A DNA stretch of 64,000 bases, from positions 104,431-168,430 of the forward strand of contig JASANG010000678.1 of NCBI GenBank assembly GCA_030248215.1, in the 5' to 3' direction. Every line of letters begins with the position of its first letter. The first letter of the stretch is position 1. Source of the stretch: Enoplolaimus lenunculus. Its lineage: Eukaryota; Nematoda; Enoplea; Enoplida; Thoracostomopsidae. The notes under the pieces were generated by a model that worked only from the letters and a program-made list of their open reading frames with translations, made no database searches and was not told the DNA's origin. Both the position numbers and the translations under genes were made by a program. This document shows, piece after piece, positions 13,533-27,310 of the stretch.

Positions 13533-13583
13533 GATAGGCCTTGACCTGAACCTAAGCCTAAGCCTAAGCCTGAACGTGCGGGA
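13533..13583. repeat. Interstitial GCCTAA (TTAGGC) hexamer run
   Basis: About six adjacent imperfect GCCTAA units, including CCTAAGCCTAAGCCTAAGCC. Reverse complement TTAGGC is the nematode telomere unit. Confidence 0.6.
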
Positions 13584-13975
13584 AATGGTGTGTACAAGCG
13601 ATCAATTATTTTATCAAAATCAACCAAAGTGACAAAGTTTATACAGTAAATGAAACATATACATGGTTGCAATATTTGCTACGCCAATATTTGAAACGTA
13701 GAACTTAAAGTTTGCGGTGATAATCAAAAAAATTTAATTTTAAGCTATGGTCGCAAAACTCAACTTTAACAATTTTATATTTCGGAGCTTTCAGGTTTCA
13801 AAATGGTTCTTGTTTTAGTTTTATAAAATACCCCTAGAAACAATTGTAAGATTGAAGATAATTATTGAATGAAACCAGACGTCGGTAATTTCAAACGACA
13901 CGTAAAATTTGTTGCCTGTTGGCAATAAAGACTTCCAGCTATCGAACTAGTAACAATACTCAAATTGCTATAAGA

Positions 13976-14075
13976 CCAGTCGTAGTGGGACTACATTTAT
14001 TGAGCGAAGCTCGAACACACGTAAGCAATTAAGGTAATATGTAAATTAGTTATTAGCTAACTATTCATTTATCGG
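13976..14075 (-). repeat. Detached end of the composite element at 48425-49425
   Basis: GTCGTAGTGGGACTACATTT and TTGAGCGAAGCTCG, followed by TAGTTATTAGCTAACTATTC, are the reverse complement of 49320-49425. The satellite and octamer array are absent. Confidence 0.7.
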
Positions 14076-14372
14076 TTTTGAAGGTTTTTAAGCAATTTCC
14101 TCGGACCAGAAATTTCAGGAAATATTTCTCCCTATTCCCACTTGAAATGTCTACACTTGTTTAAATATATTAATTAAAGTCTGCAAAGCACATCAAGTAG
14201 ATTGAAAATGTTTCATATTTCACCGAGAACCGCGAAATGAAGTAGTATTTAATGGCTTTCGCTAAAATATAAAACACTTTTTATCTACTTTATGCGCTTG
14301 CAAACATTAATTTGCAAATTTAAACAGGATCGTTAACAAGGATGGTATGGGATGGTATACGAAGTGCACTAC

Positions 14373-14646
14373 TCCAGGACCAAAAAATTTAAGTTCGAAA
14401 CTTTAAAGCCTACTTAAATTTTGAAAGTACATTCCTAAGTATAACCTTGCATGATCGCTCAAGCCATTGACATAAGACAAACATACGTTTAATTCAACGG
14501 ATAATTGCAGTACCGGATATATATCAGTAACGAAGAGTGGCGGAGCGTGGGTTAAAAATAAATAACAAGTCTGTAACCGAATAACAGGGAGTACCCCCTG
14601 GAAGGCCAAATAAGCATCAGTCCCCCATGATATTCGGGTCACTACT
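14373..14646 (+). repeat. GGGTCACTAC dispersed repeat, copy
   Basis: This family of about 270-320 bp begins near CTCCAGGACCAAA and GAGTTCGAAACTTTAAAG. It passes through TACCGGATATATATCAGTAA and GTAACCGAATAACAGG and ends TTCGGGTCACTACAGTA. This copy lacks the last few bases. It has no RNA-polymerase-III boxes or coding signature that I recognise. Confidence 0.7.
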
Positions 14647-17370
14647 AGGCTAAATTTGGGATCACTGACAACTCGCCCTTTCTTTATGCTTTCGTCTTGG
14701 ACATAGATTAGGTTGTAAAATTGTAGCATTTGGTTGAGCTTTGTATCACAATTTCAGAACCGTGGTTCCGGCAACACGCTCATTTTTAATCTTATAAGAC
14801 TAGAAAATCAGCAAAACTGTGTGTTAATATATATCTCACGCTATTTGTCTTTAAAAATTTGTGAAATATAATCTTAAAGTTACTTTCATTGAAGTGAGAA
14901 AAATCTAAAACCCATAGTTTAGAAAAATTTGAAAACTTAAAGTCTGAAATGCAAGATATATGTTTCGAGAGTCTGTGTGAAAACGCAAATGTCTGAAATA
15001 TTTCACACTTTGTTTCTTAAATATAAGACAGTTTGTCTTTTAGGTACGCTTATTATATATATTGCATCATTTACGGGGTTTTGCCAGATATCGTTACAGT
15101 TAACATCCGCCATAGGGTATTAACTAAATTTGCAAACCAGAAAATAATCATAAACAATTTAATGAAAACTATTCTTTCAATACGTTAATAACTTAAAACC
15201 AGGCATGTTCAGGTACATTTGCGATAGTGTTCAATGGAAGAGACTACTAATAGGTAGTTACAATTGCAGAAATATACAGAAATAAATATTTACAAATTTC
15301 TAATGAATACATCGCAGAACTTTACATAAACGAAAACTTGAATTAACAATATTTTAAATTTAATTTTAGTTTTCGTTCTTACAACATGAGCGGCCAACTG
15401 CGTAAAATCTGAGCCTCAGGTTGCAAATTATTCAATCGGGGCTAGCTTTCGTAATTAATCCTGGAAACGGAAAATTAAATAGACATTGACCACTGTCTAT
15501 TGTGTGAAACACAAAGCGTTTGAGACGAAAAGATTCAATTATCGCCCACAAAACGCGTCACGGCTTCAAGTTATAGCTTTAAACTTAAAATGGTATATAT
15601 AATTTTGGAAATTCTGGCTCCCGAAGAGGCGGTACTCTTTACGTTCAATGACAAATTCAATATATTCTGGTCTCGTTCAAAGATTGCTGAGCCTAAAATA
15701 GTGACTAATGTTGCGTATCTCGCTATAAATCACCAGTGGTCCGCGGTATTGTTTGCAAGAATTAAAAAATAAATTCCTAGTAACGCAACAAAATTAGCGG
15801 CACCGCTAGACACAGTGTAGGCGGTACTACTTTTGTGCGAGGTTGAAAATTAACAAAATACTCATATATGTATATTAATGAGCTACCGCGAACTCAGCGG
15901 GTCCATACAGTTTTTTTGCAGAAATTAATTATTTAAATTAATAAATCTCTAATTGTGAGCGAACGTCAAGTCACTGAAATAAAGCTTACATATTTTGCAG
16001 CTTTTCAAGCGGGCAACGAAAAATAAAAAATTGGTAAGGTTCGCCGCTGTTATGGTTCTACCCAAGTCTTTGCTGTGATTTTAAATAGGAACAAAGTCAC
16101 AACCTTAACCATTTCCTGTATCAATATTTTCTATTTCGTAAGACACATACTTTCAATCTAGGACCACCCTGGTATAGTGGCTCGACGGTTGAGCGCGATC
16201 TTGTTATCATGTCTTGTCGAGATTTTGTATTCCAAAAACGGATACACGTAGTACTGTGTGATTCAAGCTTGTCAACTTAGGAAGCTATCTTAAAATTGAA
16301 TTCTAGAGATTTTCAGGCGCAGGCTTAACGTAAAATAACCAGCCAAATCTATGCAGAATTTGCTATTTTGATAAGACCTAATTAGGTTTCAATCTTCGGT
16401 CACAGATAACAATTTTCACTTTGTTTTGCACAAAATATCATAACCTATAAGTCAAGGCACGCTAGCCTAGACTGATTATATATTCGATCTTGTTAGAATT
16501 TGTTGGAAACTTCCCAAAAACGAAAAGTATACTATAATTAGAAAAACAAATCATGACGGAAATCGAAACACACGTTCAATATGCAGTGTGTTGACATGCA
16601 AGGGAGGCGTCAAAACGAACGCATGTTGGAAGGATATGCGATTAGCTTTAGACATGCCGCTCGGTCCAGACCTGTAGCTTGTTCACCTTGCTAGGGAGTT
16701 AAACATTTTTTAGGACCAGCTTACAAGGGTTTTTGATGACGTTTACAAGCAAGGTTGAAAACTTTCTAGGGGGGAGGGCAAAGTTCTTCCGGGGGCTGAG
16801 GTCCCTACCCTGGCCCCATCTGGCTACTGCGCTCGGATGAGTTGCAATTTGCAATTCATGACGCACCATGGCTCGTGGATACTTGATCCATGACCCAAAG
16901 TGCCTTATTGACAAATATATGTAGCATTTATCACCAGTCGATGCTACGCCTTGTAACTTTTAAAACAATGTGGAATGAGGTTCGAAATTTAGCACATTAT
17001 TCGCATTCGATTTCTTTACTTCTGTGCAAAATTTGATATCACCACAACAGTGTAGGAATTCGTTAAGTTTGCAAACCTATCGCTAACTGATGATAGATGC
17101 TAAACGGCATTGATTCAAAGTACGCGCCAAGGTCCTAACATTTAATGTCATATCTGTTTAATTCGTCGACAGCATACAACAAATTCGACCGCTGGCAGGC
17201 TGCCCGTGGCAATAATATATGTTTATGATGTGTAATCACCAGAGCTGCACACTACCTGTATGTACCCATGGGTAACGCGAGCACGGGTGAAAAAATTTTG
17301 GCGTGGGTATACCCGCGGGTACAGAATTTCAAGGCGCGGGTAAAAAATTTGTGATTCTTTACCCGCTTAG
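14647..17370. other. No gene seen
   Basis: AT-rich with scattered short open frames. Near 17265-17370 a GC-richer patch repeats variants of TACCCGCGGGTA and GCGCGGGTAAAAAATT, probably a decayed repeat. Confidence 0.55.
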
Positions 17371-17696
17371 AGTGGAGTCCATAAATGTCAATTGTCTCTA
17401 ACCGCAGCGTATAAACGACTCCAGGATAAAATCATGTTGAGTTCGCAAGTTTAAAGCATACTTAAGATTTAAAAGTACATTTCTAAGTATAACCTTGTAT
17501 TATCGCCAACCGTTTAATACAAGGCAAATAAACGTTTAACTCAACGAATAATGGCACTACCGGTTATATATCAGTAACGAAGGGTTGCAGAGCTTGGGTT
17601 AAAACTAAATAACAATTCGTAACCGAATAATAGGTGGTGCCCTTTGGGCAGGCCAAACGAATACCAGTCCCCACTCTTATTCGGGTCACTACAGTA
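17371..17696 (+). repeat. GGGTCACTAC dispersed repeat, fullest copy
   Basis: It extends further left than most copies, from GAGTCCATAAATGTCAATTG, and ends TATTCGGGTCACTACAGTA. The left part is shared with the copy at 30971, which helps set the family boundary. Confidence 0.7.
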
Positions 17697-19027
17697 AACC
17701 AAATTGAACAACATAATATCGTCTAGCGTGTTAAATTTCATTGGCAACCGTAACAAATATATAGATTACAAGCAATGACTGAATAAAATTTTCGAATTTT
17801 TGACCTATGATAACCTATTGATTTATCCCAATCTCTAAAGCCAAGTCACAGATTATTAGTTGAAGAACCTAAAGGATTCACTGTACGTTGAACGTTATTT
17901 CAACTGGAGCCTAAGAAACATACAAACTCTATGCGATAATACAACTGAATGACTAAACTCCTAATTTGTTTGAAACATTCAATGCCAAAATATGAGTTTT
18001 ATAATGTGACAATTTTTGCATCTAAAGCAACGAATTGCAATAATAAATTGATACAATGAACGATTAACTATGCGCCGTTAACGTGAAATCATTAAGATAA
18101 GCGTTGGCCATCTAATATAGCTTGATGCCTTATATATTTGTGAAGAAGTATAATTATCCGCGGTAGCAGATTCAGAAGATTCAAAATGAAGAGCCGCACG
18201 AGATATTGTAGTGAAATCAATTCGCGAGCAAATGCGAGACTAGAAACCAAACGCCATTTGAGTGCTAAACTTTAAGGCAAAGCCTTGATTTTCATCAATG
18301 ATGAAGGCGCCAAGGCCGGGGTTGTCCTCCCTTGAATCCCGCAGTGATTATCCGTTACAGTTCCCTACAGCTGTTCGCGCCCCTCGGCGAAATTTTTTTC
18401 AACTGTATTAAAAATTATATGTCAGGAAAAATTTGCCTCGCCTCCGCCCTGTAAATAACAATTTCTGGCTGCGGGGGCTGAATGGCATGCTAAGAGTATG
18501 TACGAAAGTGGCACACGCGGAGAATATATACAAATGAAATTGCTCAAAGAATAGCAAAATCATTTGTACCGGTTTATAGAATAAACGCAACACCTGCTAT
18601 GGGTTCAAAACTTTTCATCGCTCAACTACAGTTCGCTTGCAAACTTCGTCTGTCGAGTTTACACCCTCTTGGAATAAAATCATAGCTGCGCGGTCTACTA
18701 TAATGTAAACAGTGTCTAAAACTGAGAAAGCTTCACACAACGTGAAATTTAGAAGTTGAATCGCGGTTCACCATAATAAGGAATTTCATTACTAAACAAG
18801 GTCACGGAAGTTTTGTTCTATTCGGAATTGTCATGTCTACTAACTAATAAACGAACAAACTCTTGAACATTTTCCTTATTATTAACGTATGCAGCTATTT
18901 ATTAAAGTTTTGAAAAAGGCCACAAAAATGGGAACGAGGCAGTGGCGAACTTTTTATTAACATTCCCCCCTCTCGTTCCGCCTGGCTGCAAAATTTATTA
19001 TACGACAGAAGTAAAATATTGTTGACT

Positions 19028-19285
19028 CTAGGACCAAATAAAGTTGAGTTCGAAACTTTAAAGTGTATTTAAGTTTTGAAAATACATTCCTTGTATTATC
19101 GCCCAAGCTATTGACACAAGACAAATACACCTTCAATTCTACGGAACGGATAGTTGCAACACAGGATAAATATCAGTGACGAAGGGCGGCGGAGGGTGGG
19201 TTAAAAATAAATAACAGTCTGTAACCGAATAACAGGGAGGGAGGGAGCCCTCTGGTGAGACCAAATACACATCAGTCCCGCCTCT
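19028..19285 (+). repeat. GGGTCACTAC dispersed repeat, right end missing
   Basis: AGGACCAAATAAAGTTGAGT through GTAACCGAATAACAGGGAGG. The terminal GGGTCACTAC is replaced by unrelated sequence. Confidence 0.65.
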
Positions 19286-20042
19286 TTGAGCTTTTCATGC
19301 CTCTCCTGATCTTTTAAAATCGAATTACTCAAAAATTCAAATTTGGGCACGAAACGATCACATACGATCATACGAAGGTTAAACATGCAAAAATGTTTAA
19401 AATCAAACCATTGAGGAATCAGTCTTATTTCATTCAACGGAAACTACAACTCCAAATGACGTAATTCTACAACAGCAATACAATTATATGGCTGAAATTG
19501 GGGTTTTTAGAATTTTCAAAGCTGAATATTATTGTTTCGCTATAAGGTTCTAACCCCTACCTTCTTAAGATGTATCCCTACGGTTGTGCTCAGAAGCGTA
19601 CATAACGCAGAGATAAGGGGATACATCCACCTGTATAAATCACGGCCGTAACAGTAGTATAAGCATATTCCTAACCCTAAGCCTAAGCCTACAAGGGTCA
19701 CTTGCTAAAAACTTAGACATTATTTCTTCCGAAATGAAATGTTTGCTAGGTCACTAGTAGTGCTAAGGTATTTGATTATTTTGCTGCCTTTCAGCGTCTC
19801 ATCGCAATCGTCCGACGATTTGTGGCGCTTCGTAGCTCTGTAGTTAGAATACAAATACTATCATTTCATTAAACTAACAATACGATTACAACGGACCACA
19901 GGCGGATGCAAAGGGACCCTACACTGGCCTAGGCCCGCAACAGGGATTGACACCAAGATATAATTTAAAGGCTTAGGCCTAAAATGGCGTTCGGCTTCTC
20001 GCTCGCTTCGCTCAGCAGTTTTTTCACTATTATAAATATATA

Positions 20043-20190
20043 GTGTAGTGACCCAAATAAAACAGGAGGGCTGATATTAATTTGGCATCTCCAGAGGGAA
20101 CCTCTGTTATTCGGTTAGGGATTGTTATTTATTTTTAACCCGCCGTCCGCCGCCCTTTTTTACTAATATATATTCGATATTGCAACTAAA
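20043..20190 (-). repeat. GGGTCACTAC dispersed repeat, partial, inverted
   Basis: It begins GTAGTGACCCAAATAA and passes CTGTTATTCGGTTAGGGATT, the reverse complement of the family right end. It stops after about 150 bp. Confidence 0.6.
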
Positions 20191-20390
20191 CCAAAACAAA
20201 AAAACAGCTTAAACCATTTAAGGTTCCCCGCAACTCTATTACAGTCCCGCGAAAGATGGTTCATCCCTCAGATATACAGAGGAAGCTTACCAAAACCTTT
20301 TAAAAAGGTTATATATAAAACAACATCCGTATAAAACTAACTTATAGTTTTTATATTCTATTTTGTAAATTTGTACCAGTTATTATGCTG

Positions 20391-20600
20391 GTCATCAAGG
20401 TGCAACCGTATCGTTGAAAAATACCGGAGCCAGAGGTCAATAAAACTTGCCGAAACCGCAGGTGAAGCGAAATTAGGTAGTAAAATAATGCTTAATTTGC
20501 TAATGTTCACAGATTTTTTGAATATGTTAATTAATTCGTTTGGTTTTCTACTTATTTTTACTAAATCTCGGTAGTTCTTTAATCAAAATTGTGCCAAAAG
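20391..20600 (+). repeat. Degenerate copy of the CAGGGTGCAACCGG family
   Basis: It shows AAGGTGCAACCG at the left, ATACCGGAGCCAGAGGTCA, then GCGAAATTAGGTAGTAAAAT, in the same order as the two whole copies. No clear right end is seen. Confidence 0.55.
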
Positions 20601-20671
20601 TTAAAACGAGATGCGCCAAACGGATGAATTTTACAAATCTGTGCGAAAGTGTCTCAGGTAAAAACTCTACT

Positions 20672-20938
20672 TTGGTGACTCGTATAAAATGGAGGTGAGA
20701 GTGATATTCATTTGGCCTCTCCGGATTACGGACTGTTATTTATTGTTAACCCGCCATCCGCCACCCTTCGTTACTGTTATACATCCGGTATTGCAACTAT
20801 CTGTTGAATTAAACGTTTATTTGTCTTGTATCAAAAGCTTGAGCGGTAATGCAAGGTTATACTTAGGAATGTACTTTGAAAACTTAAGTATGCTGTAACG
20901 TTTCGAACTCAACTTTATTTGGTCCTGTCACTACAGTA
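20672..20938 (-). repeat. GGGTCACTAC dispersed repeat, inverted copy
   Basis: From GGTGACTCGTATAAAATGG to TTTCGAACTCAACTTTATTT then GGTCCTG, the family in reverse. An extra TGTCACTACAGTA follows, so a family terminus flanks it on this side too. Confidence 0.65.
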
Positions 20939-20987
20939 ATATATAATACATACAAATATATGTATTATGTGCGTGTGCATATATTAT

Positions 20988-21030
20988 ACTCGCCCCCACT
21001 TTTTTCGAAATTTCTGGATCCGCCACTGTG
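20988..21030. repeat. Right-end fragment of the GGATCCGCCACTG family
   Basis: CCCCCACTTTTTTCGAAATT is followed by CTGGATCCGCCACTG, as at the right end of the element at 4398-4777. No left end is found nearby. Confidence 0.5.
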
Positions 21031-24000
21031 CCTGACTTCCTTATACAAGCAGACCACAAAAATTACAGAAAGTAATTATTTTAGAATTTTCAAAACTTGA
21101 ATATTTTTGTGTCAATACTTCAAATTGTTACACCTCCGCTTTTCGCGACATTTGCCTAAATTAATATGTATTAAACTACCCGTTAATTACAAGGCTTTTA
21201 AAAGAATAATGTTTCGAGAATTGACGAACGATAATTGAATTTTTTACCATAGGCTCACCGTTTGTGCAACATGCTCCAGGGTACAACACTTATTGGACAA
21301 ACTTATTTGAAGATAACGCTGAACCGCGGCTTAGCTTTGTGGCTATGGCCCAATTTTAAGAAACATTTGGCAAAAAGAGCTTTTGGTATAAAACAAAAAT
21401 TGTAATATTATTCAGTTAAGTACATAATGACATCTGGCTATGAAACATACAAAAAACAGGAGTTCCAGTGCACATAGATATAAAAACTGAGACTAAAAAC
21501 CAATTTTAGCATAGAATCATAGCAAAACAGCATGCGTGGGCATACGAACAATACCTTAACGAATTTGAAACCTATTATCAAGGTCGTAAAAACGGGCCCA
21601 TAGTAGCAGAGGGGATAAGGACATTCAGAACTCTTAAGAACATTTCGGTTCCCCTTTGGAAAGCCTGAAATCGCTTGTAAGTCATCTTAAATCATTGCAT
21701 GCGCCTCCTGAACATATGTCAGCCATGCTTCATTGCAGGTTGAGCTATAGAGCCTAATAAATTGATATTCTTAAGGCATTTTGACAAATTACGTTACCTT
21801 AAAATTAATCCAGCAACATTTTCAGGACTGTAACCCTTGTTCGGATTACTCAAGGACAGTTTTAGATATGGATTTACAATAATTCATCGTTCAGCAATTT
21901 GTCGCTCTACAGTATCCTGAAGCCTCTGAAGAAACCTAAGCATAATCCTAAACGTAATCCAAGGCCTAAGCCTGAGCCTAAACACAAAGCTAGGCGACGA
22001 ATTGTTGAGCTGATGATATTACAAGTTGTCGGGCAACGAGTTGTCGGAAAACGAATTGTATTACCATTAAATTTAAGGGCACACAGTAAGTATGACATAT
22101 GGTAATATTTCATAAATACAACTTGCTATACTATTAACACAAGCCAGTTCAGCTTAGAGTTTAACTGCTATTAAACTCAATGTCCAGTGAGATTTAATTG
22201 TTATTTGGCCTATGCAAATTTCTATTCGCAAAACTGACCTCAATATCACGTTGGTTTTTGGACACTCCCACTAGCTACGCTAGGAAAAATTACTTGAAAG
22301 GAATACTAGATAGAAGGCTCATACCGCCTTCATCCCATTCCTCCGAAAAAATTATGGTCCATAAGACAGAAGAAAGTATGCATTAATGTATATTTTTATA
22401 CGCAGGCAGTTTCGTTCTAAGCATTTGAAAACAAGCCGGTATAACAAATTTTGGATGCACATTTCATAAGTTTCTACCTCTTTTAATTTTTAACTTTTAA
22501 TGCAAGGATACCAGGTCGTTACTACAAGCATTGCCCAGATTAGTTAAACGGCACCATGGGAAATACCATCAGTTCACTGAGGCCTACAGACTGAAGAAGG
22601 CAGTGTTCAGCGATTCCAGAAAAATTTTGAACGCTCCCGTAAAGTTTCAACCTTGTTTGTGAGACATGTAATCACCCTGCGTGCCCCTTCTAAATAGTTA
22701 TGCACTCCCCTCAGTATTTCGACTCTGGCTATTGGCAACTGGCATCGCCTTGGCCAAGTAGTGCAACACACTAGGGCAAAAATGCCCATTCATTGCCCTG
22801 CATATATAAATATATATTGATATATATTTCTAAATATGTAAATCAAATTGAATATATAAAATTACTGCAAATACAAGAAAAGTAATTTCACTATGGCTAT
22901 ATATGCATTCATTCATTCATTTCATTTCAATAAAAACACACTATTTTAAACGTGGTGCGTGGTTGTTTGTGCTGTGTTTACTTGAAAAAAAAGAATGCAC
23001 CAGCGGTTTCAACAAAAATTCTTTTCTTATTTTATAACAAGCCAAAACCGCCTACGTATTAATCGCTGCATACTCGCCTACGCAAACAAACGCCAGAACC
23101 TGTATAACGACGCTCTATTTTGGCTCACATCACAGTTCGTCGTTTGCTTATTTTTTGTTCGCTTTTGTAGCACTTAAAAATTATAAAATACAGTAGTAAC
23201 GCACAAAAATCATCTGTGTGTACTGTGTTCAGTCAATCTTTTCGCTCTCCTTTGTCTCTCTTGGCTTTGGTTCACACACAGGTTTCGAGCTTACTCTTGC
23301 TGTTCTTGTGTACGGTAATCTAAAAATGGTACGACGCTACAACAGCAAGATATGTGGTTTGCCTTGTGTTGCGTAGGCGCAGCTTAACGTATAAAAACGC
23401 TGTTGACACTATAACGTCATCAGCTTACTTTATTTGTGAAGCAGCTAGTAGCCAAGATTTTTCATTACAGGAGGAGGGTATAAATTAATTTTCTGGCGAG
23501 AAAGCAAAACATGACCTGTATGTAAGATTTAAGCACTTCAGCTGGGGATTTTATATAATGTCTATGTTTTATCATCTTTCAAAAAATTCTGGAATATTAA
23601 TTATTTACATATCTTCTGTATCAGGTTCGTGGGCAGCTCAACATCATACGCGTAACCACTGGGCGTGTTTGCGGGGTTGCAACCCCCCTACATTTTGGGC
23701 AGGGGGTCCATTTTTACTCCGTGCACTCCATACTTTTGTTGTCTGGTGAGAAAAATAATGTTCACACCAGTCTCTGATCTTAATATATACTTATTATTGA
23801 GCCCTCCTGTTTGTGTGAACAACAGTCACTACTCCACGTATACTGCTATAAGGCGCTCCTGTAATGCTTGTTTATATGTGTATCACAAACTAGTGCACAC
23901 CCAAAGACAACATATACACACACTTTACATAAAAACATCGAAAGGGACACCTCAGATATACGATCTAACAGGAGTGACAGGAGCAAACTGGTGAGATTGT

Positions 24001-26749
24001 AGTATTCAGTAATATAGAAGCATTGATCGCAAGGGGCGCAGGGCCAGGAGACCGCTGCCCCTTGTGCTGAGTACTGACAACGTTCGCCTGCCCTTGTGAA
24101 GCCTTTACACCAATACAACAGCGTTAAACATTCCTGTTATGAAAGTTTGATTTGCTCCCGCCGTCTAGCTAAATTTGGGTGGGCTCGGGCCTCCAATGTC
24201 CCCCGTGGGATTGCTCGTGTTTGGCTTTCTCATAGACGTATAAACACTGTAAATAATACCCAACAAAGTATACACAGCGAGTGCGTAGGTGTGGGGGCGG
24301 CTGTGGTTTATGTTGTATTTAGCATAGTCTTGACAGACACGCGACTGTATTATGAATGAAATCTTGAGTACTATACGCGGAATTTGGATTACTGGAGTCC
24401 GGCTTCGATAAAAAAAATGGCTAAAATATTGGGTTAGAAGGCAAATCGGTAATGATTGTTGAACGAGGCTGGGTCTTATCCGCAGAAATGAATTAGGTAT
24501 GAAGAAGCTTCCGCGGGGACTTCTTCTTGCTACGTCAGTAACGGACCATGACTATAATAATAGTTTGGAAAATTGCCGGTATCTTTAATGGAAAAAGTCT
24601 CAGTTAGTATCTGTAAACATATCAACAACAGATGGCTGTAAATGACGTGTTTTCGTTGCATGAATGAAAAACGATGTGAAAGAATAGCATACGTAAAATG
24701 CGGCTGTTGTTTATTAAGTTATGAATAGGTTGTTTTTTGAAAGTATTGTATTTACGTAGAAACAATAATAAATTAAGTCATTGTTCAGGGAAGGCAATCA
24801 CGGAATATTAATAGAACGGGCAGGATTAGTCGGACAAAAAAATTGCTGACGTAAGTGTTCATTCCAAATCAAGTTTAATTAGTCAGCTTAACAGTGGGAA
24901 TATAATTTTTTGCTTTTCTACAGCGGAGTCCGAATTAACAAACGTGTGAAGTTCTTTCAATTTGGGGGGGGGGGCGTGTTGAAAACTACGCGGATTTAAA
25001 ATTAAGCAAATTAACCGCCAACATATTCCAACACAACATGATCTGCATTTTAAGGTGTGTTAAAGGTAGGCAAACTTAAAATAGCAATTACGTTTGAAAT
25101 GTAAGAGTTTGGGTTCGGCTTTAATAGGTACAACAGAGGGGAAAATTGTAAAGATAAATTTAAAGCTGTATGCAAACAGTCAGAATGATACTGAATAATA
25201 TTTTTTATGCTTATAGCGTTCATATTTTTTACGAATAAATAGTGCTTGACCGCACAGCGAATCCTGTCTAGGGACATTTAAGAACGTAGCGACACTCGTA
25301 GCCAAGTGGATGGAAGAAGGGCTAAGCCCGACTGGAAAATTTTAAACCTTGCTTAAGTCACCGAAAACCATTGTATGCCTCTCTCGAAAATTTTTGGCCC
25401 CCTTTAACAAAGTGAGCTGCCGCTGTCTACGAGCCAGTTGACAATAGCCCCATTTACAGAGCCGGATATTTCCTCCTATTGCCCCTTGTATACATGCCCC
25501 TTGTCGTTAGATATTTTATTCGTTTAAACCATTAATGGTTATACTACACTTGCTTATCAAATATCAAAATTTTTAACGTTTATAGGTTGTTGCCCTGTAT
25601 AAACTGGCAACGTTCACACTGCCTGAAATAATTTATTAATGTTTTTGAATGTGTGTCGGCTTCGTTTTTTTTATTCAAAAATATAAACGTGGGTTTGGTG
25701 GCTGATGGTCAACCTACGCAATGAGATTGTATTGTCTGGCCGTCGCGGTAACTTTTTATCGAAAATTTAACAAGGAAAAAGGAAATTGTAGGCAACGTTA
25801 AATTTTTGCCTGTCGTGGGCGTATCTATGTTTTGTTTGATTTGCTGACAATAAAGCGTGCAAGGGCTGGCGGTTAAAACTTGTTGCGGGTAAAATCTCTG
25901 GTGGGATCGGAAACGGGTTAAATTTTGGGAATATTTTGTATAATATCCGACAAAAGAGACATTCGTATCCAGTACAAAATTTACAATTCCACTCTCTGAC
26001 ATCGGCGTCCGGTAGATTAATATCGGGTCGCATCCTGTTTTCACGATACTCCAAAACAGATGCGTTATTTTTAATGTCAAGAAACCTATGTTATAAAAAA
26101 AACTAGATTTTGTTCCGTTAACTATCAACCTAATGAATGGGTTCAAAGGAATATCGGAAAAGTTGATGTGATCCAATGAAAACATTCAGTTTTCTGTGGG
26201 TTACAAACGGTGGTTTGACCGCTGGATCCCTCAGATCCGCCCTTACTGTGTGTATACAATTGTGAAAAATCATTCGAACGAGAAACATGACGGTAATTTT
26301 AATATCACATCCAATTGCAAAACTGAAAAAAAGCTTCTTAATTTGTCACCGCTTCTCAGTTCACCGCCTCGTCCATGGCGGCGCGCGTGGTGTCGACGAC
26401 TAAGGTCCAACGAACAGAAAAAGGATGGAGCTTATCAAATAAAAACAAACGTATATTCTATGGTAAGCTCTGAATAAGAAAAAATGAATATAAACGCGAA
26501 ATGTATACTTTAGTTGGGGGCAGTGGGGCACATGGGTCTTGGGTCAACCAACCATGTTTCAAGGTGGGTCATAAATTACATATACGCTCATTTTTATCTC
26601 ATCAAAATATCCAAAATCTGACAATATGCCAAATTTTTAACCAGCAGAGTCTGGCATCCAAATAGTTCAATGGACATTTTCTACAGGTGCTTAAAGCATT
26701 AACAAACTGGTACCCAAGTATTGAAGAGGTCCCTCCCAAAATCCGCGGA
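21031..26749. other. Long gene-poor stretch
   Basis: Apart from the hexamer run at 21915-22000, an AT dinucleotide-rich patch at 22798-22850 and a G run at 24964-24973, nothing is recognised. Two overlapping open frames at 25709-26185 (minus) show no family motif. Confidence 0.5.
21915..22000. repeat. Degenerate GCCTAA hexamer run
   Basis: AAACCTAAGCATAATCCTAA continues into CAAGGCCTAAGCCTGAGCC, a decayed hexamer array. The Lys/Pro-rich translation here is a by-product of the repeat. Confidence 0.5.
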
Positions 26750-26960
26750 TGGTACCTGTGAAATTGAGATTTTGGGAAATTCGTATATTATCCGGGCAAG
26801 TGGCATTTTGGTAAATGAGGATTCTGTCGCGAAATTCCGATTTCAGGCGCAACCTTTTTCGCTCGGGATATTGGAAATTGGGATTTTGGGAAATTGGGAT
26901 ATTACCCGGGAAATTGGGATTTTTGAAAACTTGGGATATTACCCGGGAAATCTGGATTTT
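26750..26960. repeat. GGGAAATTGGGAT minisatellite-like stretch
   Basis: Variants of GGGATATTACCCGGGAAATT and GGGATTTTTGAAAACTT alternate about four times with a period near 37 bp in the right part, and more loosely in the left part. Confidence 0.6.
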
Positions 26961-27164
26961 AAAAGTTATACATGAGGTTACTCACTCTCTTGAAATTGAA
27001 TCTCAGCAACACCAGTTGATTTTGCTCATTCATAAGTTTGCTAATATTAAAATAAATTTAAAAATATAGATTATAAAAATTGCGAAACCCATAAACTCGT
27101 TTCAGCTTTAATAAATGGCATAAATTTACACTGTTCTCATTGGCGAGAAGTTATAAAGTTTAGA

Positions 27165-27310
27165 GTGGATAAGCGGTAGTGGGACGTGGCCCCCCCAACA
27201 GCATCTCGACAAAAATTATATAGCAGTTCGTGGTTTGTGTATGGGTCAAAAGTAAGTTTATTACCTGTGAAATTTTGGCCCCCCATTTTAAGATCCTGGA
27301 TCCACCACTG
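27165..27310. repeat. Partial copy of the GGATCCGCCACTG element
   Basis: It shares CCCCCCAACAGCATCTCGAC, a following AAATTATATAG and the terminal GGATCCACCACTG with the element at 4398-4777. It is shorter, because the inner insertion and part of the middle are missing. Confidence 0.65.

Noticed and set aside
13533-13583. Chromosome end marked by TTAGGC repeats
   Set aside because: The hexamers are degenerate, short and embedded in dispersed elements, with unique genes on both sides.
21899-22105. Lys/Pro-rich small protein
   Set aside because: The composition is the translation of a decayed GCCTAA hexamer array.
25709-26185. 158-codon minus-strand open frame
   Set aside because: No family motif, no splice context, and an overlapping frame of similar length. 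Chance is the simpler explanation.
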